Positions 1 to 5,040 of a DNA stretch of 5,423 bases are shown here, piece after piece. This DNA comes from Bacteroidales bacterium UBA1754 (lineage in GTDB: Bacteria > Bacteroidota > Bacteroidia > Bacteroidales > Paludibacteraceae), in the NCBI GenBank assembly GCA_002315615.1, contig DCHK01000037.1, forward strand, positions 1 to 5,423, read 5' to 3'. The translations under genes and the position numbers were made by a program. Under the pieces are notes generated by a model that saw only the letters and a program-made list of their open reading frames with translations, searched no databases and had not been told where the DNA came from. Each line of letters begins with the position of its first letter. The stretch's first letter is position 1.

Positions 1-389
1 ATCCAGAGCCGTTGCACGGGACAGTGGATGCGTGCCTTTTGCATCACCCATCGTTGAATCAACTCTCCCTCTTGTCCGGCATCACCGCAGTTAATGATGA
101 GGTCCGCTTTTTGCATAAGTGTCTCAATCACTTTGAATTGCTTGGCGATGGAGGGACTGTCGATGAGTTTGATGCCGAACGGCGAAGGAATCATCGGCAG
201 GGAACTGAGTGCCCATTGTTTCCAGTTTGGAGTGTAGTCGTGCGGCTCTTTCAAGGTGCAAAGATGACCGAAGGTCCACGTCACCTGGTAGCCGTTTCCT
301 TCCATATAACCTTGAAAGGACTGGTTGGCTCCCAACACATGCGCGATGTCTTTGGCGACACTTGGTTTCTCCGCAATGCAGACAATCAT
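1..389 (-). CDS. topB: DNA topoisomerase III, N-terminal part (cut by left window edge)
   Basis: The minus strand is open from an ATG at 389-387 to the left edge, giving 129 full codons. The protein starts MIVCIAEKPSVAKDIAHVLG, the start of the Toprim domain of type IA topoisomerases; E7 matches the catalytic Glu of the family. GHLC at residues 41-44 is a conserved loop. The acidic motif reads CGDAGQEGEL at 101-110. By my recollection of E. coli Topo III numbering, D103 and E107 are kept but the middle Asp (105) is Gly. The enzyme would relax negatively supercoiled DNA and decatenate single-stranded-containing intermediates in the cytoplasm. The tyrosine domain lies beyond the window. It is transcribed away from the RloA/RloB pair and carries its own -7 box at 438-445. 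A plus-strand open frame over the same bases is a shadow. Identity is confident; completeness of the gene cannot be judged. Confidence 0.93.
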   Translation of the reverse strand, partial: MIVCIAEKPSVAKDIAHVLGANQSFQGYMEGNGYQVTWTFGHLCTLKEPHDYTPNWKQWALSSLPMIPSPFGIKLIDSPSIAKQFKVIETLMQKADLIINCGDAGQEGELIQRWVMQKARIHCPVQRLW

Positions 390-437
390 TCCTAACTATT
401 TTATTTTTAGATGATAATTTTTCAATAAAAACAGCCG

Positions 438-445
438 CAAAGGTA
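438..445 (-). promoter_or_regulatory. Bacteroidetes -7 box of topB
   Basis: On the minus strand the bases read TACCTTTG, an exact TAnnTTTG match followed by CGGC, about 48 bases upstream of the topB ATG. No clean TTTG -33 element is seen at the usual 19-21 base spacing, so the call rests on the -7 element and its position. Confidence 0.6.
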
Positions 446-593
446 CGAAAAATAAAGAATGAAGTATGAGGTAAAAAGTAAGAAGTGGGGATTGTGCCAA
501 GAGGTGATTTTTTATTCCGTTGATAGTGGTCTTGTTTTCGTTCTGTTTGTTAAGACGATTTGGGGGGATAATAATCTCCTGATTTTCAACTTG

Positions 594-601
594 TATTTTT
601 G
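594..601 (+). promoter_or_regulatory. Promoter-like -7 box in the topB-rloA gap
   Basis: The bases read TATTTTTG, matching TAnnTTTG. The nearest upstream TTTG (559-562) is about 31 bases away, longer than the usual 19-21, so the -33 element is poor. It matters because the first strong terminator-like hairpin on this strand ends about 110 bases downstream, with no gene between. Confidence 0.35.
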
Positions 602-605
602 CCAT

Positions 606-713
606 AGCTCACATTTTTTTGTTAAACAAATATACTTCTATCCTAAGGCGAAATCAAGTAGTGAACGAAGCACGCAAAAACGATGCTATTTCATACGGGA
701 AATAGCATTTTTT
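606..713 (+). ncRNA. Candidate small RNA of about 108 nt (unrecognised)
   Basis: This is the stretch between a -7-like box (594-601; predicted start about 605-608) and the end of a hairpin with T-run (683-713). It holds a short palindrome, TTTGTT-A-AACAAA at 618-630, and an unpaired middle of about 50 bases. No open frame of credible composition lies inside it, and I do not recognise an Rfam family. It could be a trans-acting small RNA, an RNA linked to the neighbouring defence genes, or nothing: the hairpin alone could be an insulator for topB-directed or read-through transcription. The boundaries are inferred, not seen. Confidence 0.28.
683..713 (+). terminator. Intrinsic terminator-like hairpin with T-run
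   Basis: ATGCTATTTC (683-692) and GAAATAGCAT (699-708) are perfect 10-bp inverted arms around a 6-base loop, followed by a run of six T (708-713). An A-run at 676-680 gives a weaker T-tract for the minus strand, so it may act in both directions. No protein gene on the plus strand ends before it, which is why the upstream bases are proposed as a small RNA. Confidence 0.6.
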
Positions 714-881
714 CAATGGTGAAATAATCGTTTTTGATTGGAAAATAACTGGAATGAATGGTTAATAAGTTGTGTAAAAGTTTTTTTGTTTGTAAATCCT
801 TTGGGCAATTTTGTGAAAAGATTATCACTTTAGCCGTTGGTCCGAATTTTGGGGAGCAGCATACCATCGGGTGTGAAAATA

Positions 882-896
882 TGAGAATTTTTCTCA
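882..896. repeat. Short inverted repeat upstream of the rloA -7 box
   Basis: TGAGAA (882-887) and TTCTCA (891-896) are perfect 6-bp arms separated by TTT. The element ends 26 bases before the -7 box at 923-930, close to where the -33 region of the rloA promoter should lie. It could be an operator, but arms this short in AT-rich DNA can arise by chance. Confidence 0.3.
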
Positions 897-922
897 AATT
901 ATTACAATATATAAATTATTCA

Positions 923-930
923 TATATTTG
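923..930 (+). promoter_or_regulatory. Bacteroidetes -7 box of the rloA-rloB operon
   Basis: The bases read TATATTTG, an exact TAnnTTTG match. Transcription would start near 934-937, giving a leader of about 35 bases that is A-rich and lacks a Shine-Dalgarno sequence, as is typical for Bacteroidetes genes. The -33 TTTG is not well conserved. Confidence 0.65.
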
Positions 931-969
931 CACACTGGTTTTATAGAAACAAAAATAATATAAATAGCT

Positions 970-2238
970 ATGTTACTTGATTTTACAGTTGAAAATTTTC
1001 GTTCGTTTTACAGTAAAAAAACATTTTCCTTGCAAGCACAAAAATTAAGTGAAGAAGCAAAAGATAATGTAACACAGTATTTATCTTATAATGTACTTAA
1101 AGCCCTTGCTGTTTACGGGGCAAATTCCAGCGGAAAATCGAATTTGATCAGTGCCTTACAAGCGATGAAATATTGTGTCCTTTCTTCCGTTAAGCTCAAC
1201 CCTCAGGATATGCTTCCGTACACTCCGTTTTTACTTCTGAAAGAGAACATCAAGCCCACCGTATTTGAGGTTACGTTTCTCAAGGGTGAATATTGTTATC
1301 GTTATGGTTTTTCTTATACACAATCTGGCATTATTGAAGAATGGCTTTTCCGTAAGACAACCGCTCGATCCAAAGAACAGCCGCTTTTTATTCGTAACAA
1401 TGACGGAATCGCGTACAATGAAGCCAAATTTCCTGAAGGAATAGGTTTGGAATCTAAAACAAATGGAAACCGTCTCTTTCTTTCTTTGTGTGCACAATTG
1501 GGTGGAGAAATTTCAAACCAAGTAATCTCCTGGTTTGAATTGGACTATCGTGTGGTTTCTGGTCTCAACAACCAGGAATATCGCGATTTTTCAAAAATGC
1601 AATTCCATCAGAAGAAAGAAGTCAGCCAAAAAGCTTTGTCATTTTTCAAAACTTTACAATTAGGGTTTGACGATATTTCCACACACGAAGAGGAAATAAC
1701 CATTCCCAACGATATTCCCAAAGAACTTCTGCCGATATTGAAACGAGAAATTGAAGGCAAAAAAAACATTGAAATGGAATCCATCCACACCATTTACAAT
1801 ACAAAAGGTGTGGCGTGTGGCACAGACCGATTTTCTTTTGAGGAAATGGAATCGTCAGGAACTCGGAAATTATTCGACCTCTCTGGCCCTATTTTCGACA
1901 CCTTGGAGAAAGGAGCAGTACTTGTTGTCGATGAATTAGATGCCAAAATGCATCCTTTGATTTCACAACATCTCATTCGGTTGTTCAACAATCCCAACAC
2001 AAACCCTAATAACGCGCAATTGATCTTTACAACGCACGACACACATCTGCTTTCCTCCAAAATGTTGCGACGCGATCAAATTTGGTTCACTGAAAAAAAC
2101 GAATCAGAGCAAACAGACTTGTTCTGTTTGACAGATATTGTTTTGCCCGATGGAACCAAACCGCGCAACGATGCCAACTACGAAAAGAACTACATCGCTG
2201 GCCGATATGGTGCTATTCCTTATATCATAAACGAATAA
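970..2238 (+). CDS. rloA: RloA/AbiLi-type AAA family ATPase (ABC-like, COG1106-like)
   Basis: This 422-residue protein looks like a cytoplasmic ABC-class ATPase used in phage defence. The N-terminus MLLDFTVENFRSF is the beta-strand opening typical of these SMC/OLD-like ATPases. Walker A is GANSSGKS at 50-57. The signature-like motif ESSGTRKL is at 294-301, Walker B AVLVVDELD at 316-324 (D321, E322), and the switch His is in TTHD (H356). Residues about 80-280 form the insertion between the two halves of the nucleotide-binding domain. The C-terminal NYIAGRYGAIPYI (407-419) is a hallmark of the RloA/AAA_15-AAA_21 group. No DNA-binding, nuclease or membrane segment is visible. The ATG at 970 is chosen because the conserved N-terminal strand begins there and a -7 box sits about 40 bases upstream. 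It is 11 bp from rloB and almost certainly co-transcribed. The expected role is sensor/motor of a two-gene system whose effector is RloB. The symbol is given by family resemblance; AbiLi is an equivalent name. Confidence 0.87.
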   Translation: MLLDFTVENFRSFYSKKTFSLQAQKLSEEAKDNVTQYLSYNVLKALAVYGANSSGKSNLISALQAMKYCVLSSVKLNPQDMLPYTPFLLLKENIKPTVFEVTFLKGEYCYRYGFSYTQSGIIEEWLFRKTTARSKEQPLFIRNNDGIAYNEAKFPEGIGLESKTNGNRLFLSLCAQLGGEISNQVISWFELDYRVVSGLNNQEYRDFSKMQFHQKKEVSQKALSFFKTLQLGFDDISTHEEEITIPNDIPKELLPILKREIEGKKNIEMESIHTIYNTKGVACGTDRFSFEEMESSGTRKLFDLSGPIFDTLEKGAVLVVDELDAKMHPLISQHLIRLFNNPNTNPNNAQLIFTTHDTHLLSSKMLRRDQIWFTEKNESEQTDLFCLTDIVLPDGTKPRNDANYEKNYIAGRYGAIPYIINE

Positions 2239-2249
2239 TACATCATACT

Positions 2250-2957
2250 ATGCCAGCAAACAGAATAAAACTTGAACCCGCTCTGGAACGCCGTTACGCT
2301 CGACAAGCAAAACGACGCCAAACCAGACTAATCGTCTGCAGAATCCTCATCGTTTGCGAAGGGACTAAAACCGAACCGAATTATTTCAAAGCCTTCAAGA
2401 AATACAATAGAGGAACCAATATTTATGACATTGAAGTCCAAGGTTTGGGTGCCAATACAGTTAGTGTAGTTGACAAAGCCATAGACCTGAAAAACAAAGG
2501 GAACTACGACCGAGTTTGGGCAGTTTTTGACAAGGATTCATTTACTGATAACAAATTCAACAGCGCCATTATCAAGGCCGAACAAAATGGCGTTTGCTGT
2601 GCTTGGAGCAACGAGGCCTTTGAATTGTGGTATTTGTATCACTTTGTCAATAGGACAACGGGAATGACCAGAGCCGAATACAAGAAAGCCATCTCTAAAG
2701 CCGTTAACAGAGCACCAAAATTCAAGGAAAAAACAGAATACGCCTATGCCAAAAATGACATACGCAATTTTGAAATTATGACAAAGTTTGGCTCAATGGA
2801 GAATGCCATCAAGTTTGCAGAAGTCCAAAGCCAAACATATACCGACCAACGTTATGCTACCCATAACCCTTGCACGATGGTGTTCAAGTTGGTCCGTCAA
2901 CTGATTGGTAAAGACCAAGCGTTAAATGAAGAATTAAAAAATAAAATTGAAGGATAA
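2250..2957 (+). CDS. rloB: RloB/AbiLii family protein, putative defence effector
   Basis: The 235-residue product matches the RloB family (PF13707-like), the usual partner of RloA-type ATPases and the second gene of Lactococcus AbiL. A basic N-terminus (R/K-rich, residues 14-26) leads into ILIVCEGTKTEPNYF at 32-46 with E37 and E42. VWAVFDKDSF at 89-98 supplies a DxD pair (D94, D96), NEAFELWYLYHF (121-132) is the central family motif, and NPCTMVFKLVRQL (206-218) closes the domain. A Glu after one beta strand and DxD after a later one is the layout of Toprim-fold nucleases, so a metal-dependent nuclease or similar activity is a reasonable inference, not something the sequence proves. The ATG at 2250 follows the rloA stop by 11 bases, indicating translational coupling or tight operon spacing. 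Downstream the operon meets the perR-rbr unit head-on at a shared hairpin. No truncation is apparent. Confidence 0.87.
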   Translation: MPANRIKLEPALERRYARQAKRRQTRLIVCRILIVCEGTKTEPNYFKAFKKYNRGTNIYDIEVQGLGANTVSVVDKAIDLKNKGNYDRVWAVFDKDSFTDNKFNSAIIKAEQNGVCCAWSNEAFELWYLYHFVNRTTGMTRAEYKKAISKAVNRAPKFKEKTEYAYAKNDIRNFEIMTKFGSMENAIKFAEVQSQTYTDQRYATHNPCTMVFKLVRQLIGKDQALNEELKNKIEG

Positions 2958-2961
2958 TTAT

Positions 2962-2994
2962 AAAAAATGGCCACCCCATTTCTGAAGTGACCAT
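2962..2994 (-). terminator. Terminator between convergent rloB and rbr
   Basis: On the minus strand ATGGTCAC and GTGGCCAT pair over 8 bp with one G-T wobble around a 12-base loop, followed by six T (complement of 2962-2967). It lies 24 bases past the rbr stop. On the plus strand the same stem has one C-A mismatch and a broken T-run (2996-3004), so it should stop the perR-rbr transcript best and the rloAB transcript less well. Confidence 0.75.
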
Positions 2995-3018
2995 CTTTTC
3001 TTTTAAATCGTTATCAGA

Positions 3019-3570
3019 TTATTTCTTGAAATAACGGTTGTACAAACCTTCGAAACCTTTGCCGTGGCGGGCTTCGTCTTTTGCCATTTCGTGAACCGTG
3101 TCGTGAATAGCGTCCAAGTTCTGTTCTTTGGCGTTTTTGGCAATACGCATCTTGTCTTCGCAAGCGCCAGCTTCAGCGTTTTTGCGCTTTTCGAGGTTCG
3201 TCTTGGTATCCCAAACAACGTCACCGAGCAATTCAGCGAATTTGGCAGCGTGTTCAGCTTCTTCCCAAGCGTAACGTTTGAATGCCTCAGCGATTTCCGG
3301 ATAACCTTCGCGGTCGGCTTGACGGCTCATAGCTAAATACATACCGACTTCGGTGCATTCGCCGTTGAAATGTGCGTTCAAGTCTTTGATCATTTCTTCG
3401 CTCGTGCCTTTGGCAACGCCAATCACGTGTTCGGTTACGAAGCTGAGGTTGTCATCTTCTTTTAATTCTTTGAATTTGCTCTTCGGAACTTTGCATTGGG
3501 GGCAGAATTCAGGAGCTTCGTCTCCTTCGTGTACGTAACCGCAAACGGTGCAGATAAATTTTTTCTTCAT
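3019..3570 (-). CDS. rbr: Reverse rubrerythrin (N-terminal rubredoxin, C-terminal diiron domain)
   Basis: This 183-residue cytoplasmic protein would reduce H2O2 (and possibly O2) with electrons from an NAD(P)H-linked reductase. The rubredoxin-type [Fe(SCys)4] site is at the N-terminus: CTVCGY with C7 and C10, then CPQCKVP with C23 and C26. This order is the reverse of classical rubrerythrin. The ferritin-like four-helix domain follows. Probable diiron ligands are E71 (GECTE), E104 and H107 (EEAEH), a Glu in the third helix (E133 or E138), and E166 and H169 (DEARHG). Length is normal for reverse rubrerythrins and all key residues are present. It starts 21 bases after the perR-like gene on the same strand with no promoter-like TAnnTTTG in the gap, so it should be expressed from the perR promoter and induced by peroxide. 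The hairpin at 2962-2994 ends the unit. Naming is by domain order; the symbol is generic. Confidence 0.95.
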   Translation of the reverse strand: MKKKFICTVCGYVHEGDEAPEFCPQCKVPKSKFKELKEDDNLSFVTEHVIGVAKGTSEEMIKDLNAHFNGECTEVGMYLAMSRQADREGYPEIAEAFKRYAWEEAEHAAKFAELLGDVVWDTKTNLEKRKNAEAGACEDKMRIAKNAKEQNLDAIHDTVHEMAKDEARHGKGFEGLYNRYFKK

Positions 3571-3591
3571 AATTTTAATTTTTTTAATGGG

Positions 3592-4011
3592 TTATAATAT
3601 GTGTTGATTATTAAGTGAGTTGCACTCCGGACAGATTCCTTTGTGCGTGACTTCCGTCTGATGTAGAACGAACCCTTCGTCCATTTCTTCCAACTCCACA
3701 TTCGGGTAGGGCAGGTCGGTGATTTTTCCGCAACATTGGCATACAAAGTGCGCGTGACGGTTCGTGTAGGCATCAAAATGCTGCGTCTTCCCGTCAAAGG
3801 TGAGAACGAGTACGGCCCCTTTTTCTGCAAACAACGCCAGCGTATTGTAGATGGTCGTTTTGGAAAGTGTTGGTATCTCCGTACATAGCGCTTCATAAAT
3901 TTCGTCAACCGTTGGGTGCGTGCGGTGCTCTAACAGATATCCATATATCAAACTGCGTTGCACTGATGGCCGTATGCCGTAGTTAACAAGATCTTGTGTC
4001 GCTTTGTTCAT
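3592..4011 (-). CDS. perR: Fur family peroxide-responsive repressor, PerR type
   Basis: The 139-residue protein has an N-terminal winged helix (about 1-80, with recognition region LSKTTIYNTLALF at 49-61) and a C-terminal dimerisation domain. The structural zinc site is complete: C91 and C94 in CQCCGK, C127 and C130 in CPEC. Aligned by motif with B. subtilis PerR, the regulatory metal site is H32 (HPT), D80 (HFD), H86 and H88 (RHAHF) and D99 (ITDL). An Asp at the last position, rather than Glu, favours peroxide sensing (PerR) over iron sensing (Fur). It should bind Fe2+ or Mn2+, repress its targets, and release DNA when peroxide oxidises the iron-bound histidines. It heads an operon with the rubrerythrin gene 21 bases downstream. 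A perfect palindrome at 4019-4037 just before the start codon indicates autoregulation. The extra C93 inside the CxxC is unusual but need not matter. Confidence 0.92.
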   Translation of the reverse strand: MNKATQDLVNYGIRPSVQRSLIYGYLLEHRTHPTVDEIYEALCTEIPTLSKTTIYNTLALFAEKGAVLVLTFDGKTQHFDAYTNRHAHFVCQCCGKITDLPYPNVELEEMDEGFVLHQTEVTHKGICPECNSLNNQHIL

Positions 4012-4018
4012 CTTTGTT

Positions 4019-4037
4019 ATTTGTAATAATTACAAAT
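4019..4037. promoter_or_regulatory. PerR/Fur-type operator (perfect 9-1-9 palindrome)
   Basis: ATTTGTAAT and ATTACAAAT are perfect inverted arms around a single central A. The inner 15 bases (4021-4035) differ from the B. subtilis PerR box TTATAATnATTATAA only by one symmetric pair. The site begins 7 bases upstream of the perR ATG and lies downstream of the predicted transcription start, so a bound repressor would block the path of polymerase or early elongation. Confidence 0.82.
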
Positions 4038-4042
4038 TTGAA

Positions 4043-4090
4043 ATCGTTGCAAATATACAACGATATTTTATTTCGGAAAAAAATTTTTTT
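4043..4090 (-). promoter_or_regulatory. perR-rbr promoter, -7 box framed by an inverted repeat, upstream A7T7 tract
   Basis: The minus strand carries TATATTTG (complement of 4050-4057), an exact -7 match. ATCGTTG (4043-4049) and CAACGAT (4058-4064) are perfect 7-bp arms directly bordering that box, so the -7 element is exactly the 8-base spacer of a 22-bp inverted repeat. Seven A then seven T (4077-4090) sit where a -33/UP-like element would lie. Predicted start is near 4043-4046, placing the PerR-type palindrome in the leader. Confidence 0.7.
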
Positions 4091-4131
4091 AATTATTTTT
4101 TGAGAAAGAAATGATTGCTTAAATAACTGTC

Positions 4132-5007
4132 TTATTGATTTTTCCATTCAAATGGTATGGCTTCAACTTGGAAACCTTTCTTGCGAAGTAGGGAAAGTAC
4201 TCCCTTTTCTCCCGCAAGATGTGCGGCTCCAATGACGCAAAACAGGCTGTTTTCTTTGGCAATATCAACAAAGTGCGCAGCCATTCCCACATTACGGTCA
4301 ACGAGGAAAACCTTGTTGAATTTTTTTGGCAAACTGGGATCATTGCTCAGTTGAAGCATTTTATCAAAATCGTAAGTGAGGTAAGCATTGAGTAATTCGT
4401 CAAAGTCGTTTTGTGCCGTATCTTCTCCAGCGATGTATTTATTTAAGCCATCCACTAACATATTGATTTGTTCTTTGATGCTGATGGCATCGATAGCATC
4501 AATCTGATCTTGGTATTCTTCCACTCCGTAGCATTTTTTGCCGGCGGCACGTGCTTTTTTCAGGAAATAAAGGTCGAGAGCATCGTCCTTGTCGTGGGCC
4601 ATATCGGCCTGCTGCATTCCGGTACAAAGGAAGAAAGGTTTCATCGTATTGACAAAATATGCGCTGGCACCGAGTTGTGCTTTGCAAATGCTGTCCAATA
4701 AGGCGAAATCCTTGGGCTTCATCATTTTGGAAAGCAATTTGCCTTTTTTCATATACATACTTTTCCGAATTGCTTGAGGGTCAACTTCGTCTAAAAGAAT
4801 TTCCATAGCAAATGCGTCGCAGGATGCCAGAGCCCCATAAACGACGGTGCTGTCAAATTGAAATACGCGAGCGTCTTGAATGTGAATGGAACCATAGATG
4901 TAGGATGGTTCCTTGATTCCGTTCCCGCTGATTTTCCATAACAAAGATTGTGAAAATGAGAAGGTTGCGGTGAATGCAAAAATGAGGACTAAAATGATTT
5001 TTTTCAT
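4132..5007 (-). CDS. Secreted TraB/GumN (TIKI-like) family protein
   Basis: The 291-residue protein opens with MKKIILVLIFAFTATFSFSQ, a clear signal peptide with likely cleavage around residue 19-20 and no lipobox Cys, so it should be exported to the periplasm or beyond. The mature part shows TraB/GumN family marks: GSIH at 39-42 soon after the start, an acidic strand AMEI (E69), GVEEYQDQID (161-170), DRNVGMA (237-243) and a second GxxH, GAAH at 260-263, followed by the family's closing helix GVLSLLRKKGFQVEAI (269-284). In eukaryotic TIKI proteins the two GxxH motifs and the Glu form a metal-dependent protease site; whether bacterial members are proteases is mostly untested. It starts 33 bases after the Rpn-family gene on the same strand with no TAnnTTTG in the gap, so the two may be co-transcribed. 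No GC-rich terminator follows it in the 120 bases before perR, so read-through into perR is possible. Target unknown. Confidence 0.85.
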   Translation of the reverse strand: MKKIILVLIFAFTATFSFSQSLLWKISGNGIKEPSYIYGSIHIQDARVFQFDSTVVYGALASCDAFAMEILLDEVDPQAIRKSMYMKKGKLLSKMMKPKDFALLDSICKAQLGASAYFVNTMKPFFLCTGMQQADMAHDKDDALDLYFLKKARAAGKKCYGVEEYQDQIDAIDAISIKEQINMLVDGLNKYIAGEDTAQNDFDELLNAYLTYDFDKMLQLSNDPSLPKKFNKVFLVDRNVGMAAHFVDIAKENSLFCVIGAAHLAGEKGVLSLLRKKGFQVEAIPFEWKNQ

Positions 5008-5040
5008 TTTGTTGATGATAAATAATTCTGAAGCTAATAA

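Larger units (their letters stand above)
390..969. other. Intergenic region between divergent topB and rloA
   Basis: These 580 bases carry no convincing protein gene. Open frames of 62-87 codons exist on both strands, but they are rich in F, I, K and C, lack recognisable motifs and overlap one another. What can be supported is the topB -7 box (438-445), a second plus-strand -7-like box (594-601), a hairpin with T-run (683-713), an inverted repeat (882-896) and the rloA promoter (923-930). Around 459-486 there is a loose purine-rich repetition of 'gaagtatgag/gtaagaagt' type. A longer, imperfect pairing (CCGTTGG near 834-840 with CCATCGG at 864-870, one mismatch) is too weak to name. The region is AT-rich compared with topB. 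Confidence 0.7.

Noticed and set aside
12..469. Plus-strand open frames of 127 and 86 codons at the left end
   Set aside because: They overlap topB on the other strand, have no family motifs, and the minus-strand frame has clear Toprim residues.
627..634. Minus-strand TATATTTG as a second topB promoter
   Set aside because: It matches the -7 consensus, but it lies within the palindrome TTTGTT-A-AACAAA and about 240 bases from topB, with no TTTG at the right spacing; the box at 438-445 is better placed.
459..946. Small open frames (62-87 codons, both strands) in the topB-rloA gap
   Set aside because: Composition is that of translated AT-rich non-coding DNA, they overlap one another, and none has a promoter and leader that fit.
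970..2957. PARIS (AriA-AriB) as identity of the ATPase/effector pair
   Set aside because: PARIS is also an ATPase plus Toprim pair, but the second gene here has RloB family motifs (CEGTKTEPNYF, NEAFELW) rather than AriB features, and the ATPase C-terminus is RloA-like.
3003..3538. Open frames overlapping the rubrerythrin gene on both strands
   Set aside because: Shadows of a gene whose four cysteines and diiron ligands are all in the chosen frame.
3571..3640. Separate PerR box or promoter for rbr in the short gap after perR
   Set aside because: There is a TTATAA half-site near 3592-3597, but no matching second arm at the correct spacing and no TAnnTTTG box, so co-transcription with perR is the simpler reading.
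4157..4979. Open frames overlapping the TraB/GumN gene
   Set aside because: Shadows: no motifs, while the chosen frame has a signal peptide and both GxxH motifs.
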